A stretch of 64,000 nt of DNA from Conchocele bisecta (Eukaryota; Mollusca; Bivalvia; Lucinida; Thyasiridae): positions 6,625,131-6,689,130 of the forward strand of contig CM055275.1 of NCBI GenBank assembly GCA_029237695.1. The letters run 5' to 3'. The notes beneath the pieces were generated by a model. That model saw only the letters and a program-made list of their open reading frames with translations. It searched no databases and was not told the origin of the DNA. Position 1 is the stretch's first letter. Each line of letters opens with the position of its first letter. A program made the position numbers and the translations under genes. Below, one piece after another: positions 63,351 through 64,000 of this stretch.

Positions 63351-63771
63351 GAATGTACGACACATGGACACCTTCGCTAATTTTGTTTAAGTACGCGAAC
63401 CTCATCAATATAGGTCGGTATTATAAGGCCACTGAGTGTGTGTTTGTTGAGGTGTGATGGTGGTTTAGTTTGGTTGAATGTCCAGCATGAGGATGCCTTC
63501 GCTAATCCTGTTGTTGAGTTTAAGCAGGCAAACCCAATCAATATAGGTCCGTATAGGGCCACAGAGGGTGTGTTTGTTGAGGTGTGATGGTGGTGTAGTT
63601 TGGTTGAATGTCGAACATGAGGACGCCTTCGCTAATCCCATCATGAGTTTAAGCAGGCGAAACACAATCAATATTGGTCAGTATAGGGCCATATAGGGTG
63701 TGATGGTGGTGTATTTTTTGCTTTGCTAATCCTGTCGTTGAGTTTAAGCACGCTAACCTGATCAATATAGG
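63351..63771 (+). pseudogene. Four degenerate tandem copies of the epimerase exon's 3' half
   Basis: At about 63351-63412, 63475-63547, 63606-63677 and 63719-63771 the sequence GACGCCTTCGCTAATCC, GAGTTTAAGCA.GC.AACC is repeated, each followed by TCAATATAGG-type sequence in place of the donor. The period is about 125 bases and includes an intron piece, GTTTGTTGGGGTTTGATGG then TGGTGTA. Small deletions (CCCGTCGTTGAG to CCCATCATGAG; loss in the first copy) break the frame. They are exon-intron junction duplications rather than usable exons. Confidence 0.75.
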
Positions 63772-63896
63772 GAAGTATAGAGCTATAGTGGGTTTGTTTG
63801 TTGGGCTTTGATGGTGGTGTATTTTGGTTGAATGTACGAAGGGTATATAGTTTTCGCTTTTCTGTTCTTTCGTCCGTCCGTAACATGAAAACATTT

Positions 63897-63974
63897 TAGG
63901 TGTATGAAACTGTTTCATGATTTTTTTGTACATTCTAACTGAATGTACAAACAATTCATGAAACAGTTTCATCA
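63897..63974. repeat. Palindrome ATGAAACTGTTTCATGA
   Basis: GTATGAAACTGTTTCATGA near 63902 and TTCATGAAACAGTTTCAT near 63955 are inverted, with inner arms TTTGTACATTCTAACTGAAT. Foldback at the window edge. Confidence 0.65.
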
Positions 63975-64000
63975 ACCAATCAATTTTTTGAAAGATCATT

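Overview
This is a eukaryotic, AT-rich, very repeat-dense window. Introns have GT/AG borders, there are no bacterial-type operons, and the interspersed repeats (a GTTT-headed SINE-like repeat, many palindromic foldback MITEs, and Helentron-like elements rich in GACCTTGACC-type tandem arrays) are of the kind I associate with marine bivalve molluscs. The species assignment is inference. Open frames are mostly short and accidental; real coding sequence is a small fraction of the 64 kb.

Genes. (1) At the left edge (2-304, +) is the last exon of a secreted-type cysteine-rich protein, followed by an AATAAA signal. (2) The main gene is on the minus strand, 49797 to 31982. I assemble it from four exons (49797-49708, 48194-48044, 42429-42314, 33661-31982). 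Their intron phases (0, 1, 0) fit and give a 678-residue protein: a long low-complexity region with a basic patch and two SUMO-type motifs, then two C-terminal C2H2 zinc fingers. (3) At the right end (+) are the first exon (58719-58761) and a later exon (63176-63287) of an NAD(P)-binding epimerase/dehydratase-family gene that runs out of the window. The exon between them was not found, and the later exon is followed by four degenerate tandem copies of itself.

Layout of repeats. 0.4-10 kb: foldbacks, a 4.3 kb AT-rich satellite array, tRNA-derived fragments and a 145 bp tandem array. 10-31 kb: interleaved SINE-like, foldback and MITE copies, with minisatellites at 21.3 and 22.1-23.4 kb. 31.98-49.8 kb: the zinc-finger gene, whose introns are largely nested transposons; the 5.6 kb intron between exons 2 and 3 is about 94% one four-deep nest. 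34.4-38.2 kb: a recent 1.86 kb tandem duplication. 50-58 kb: further nested elements. 58.9-60.5 kb: a Harbinger-like element carrying a small zinc-binding-type ORF inside the epimerase intron.

No CRISPR array, rRNA operon, toxin gene or virus was recognised. The strongest signals are the gene models hidden from ORF scanning, the datable nesting series with target-site duplications and empty sites, and a shared modular architecture across five Helentron-like families (5' stem-loop, then a subterminal block complementary to the 3' tip).
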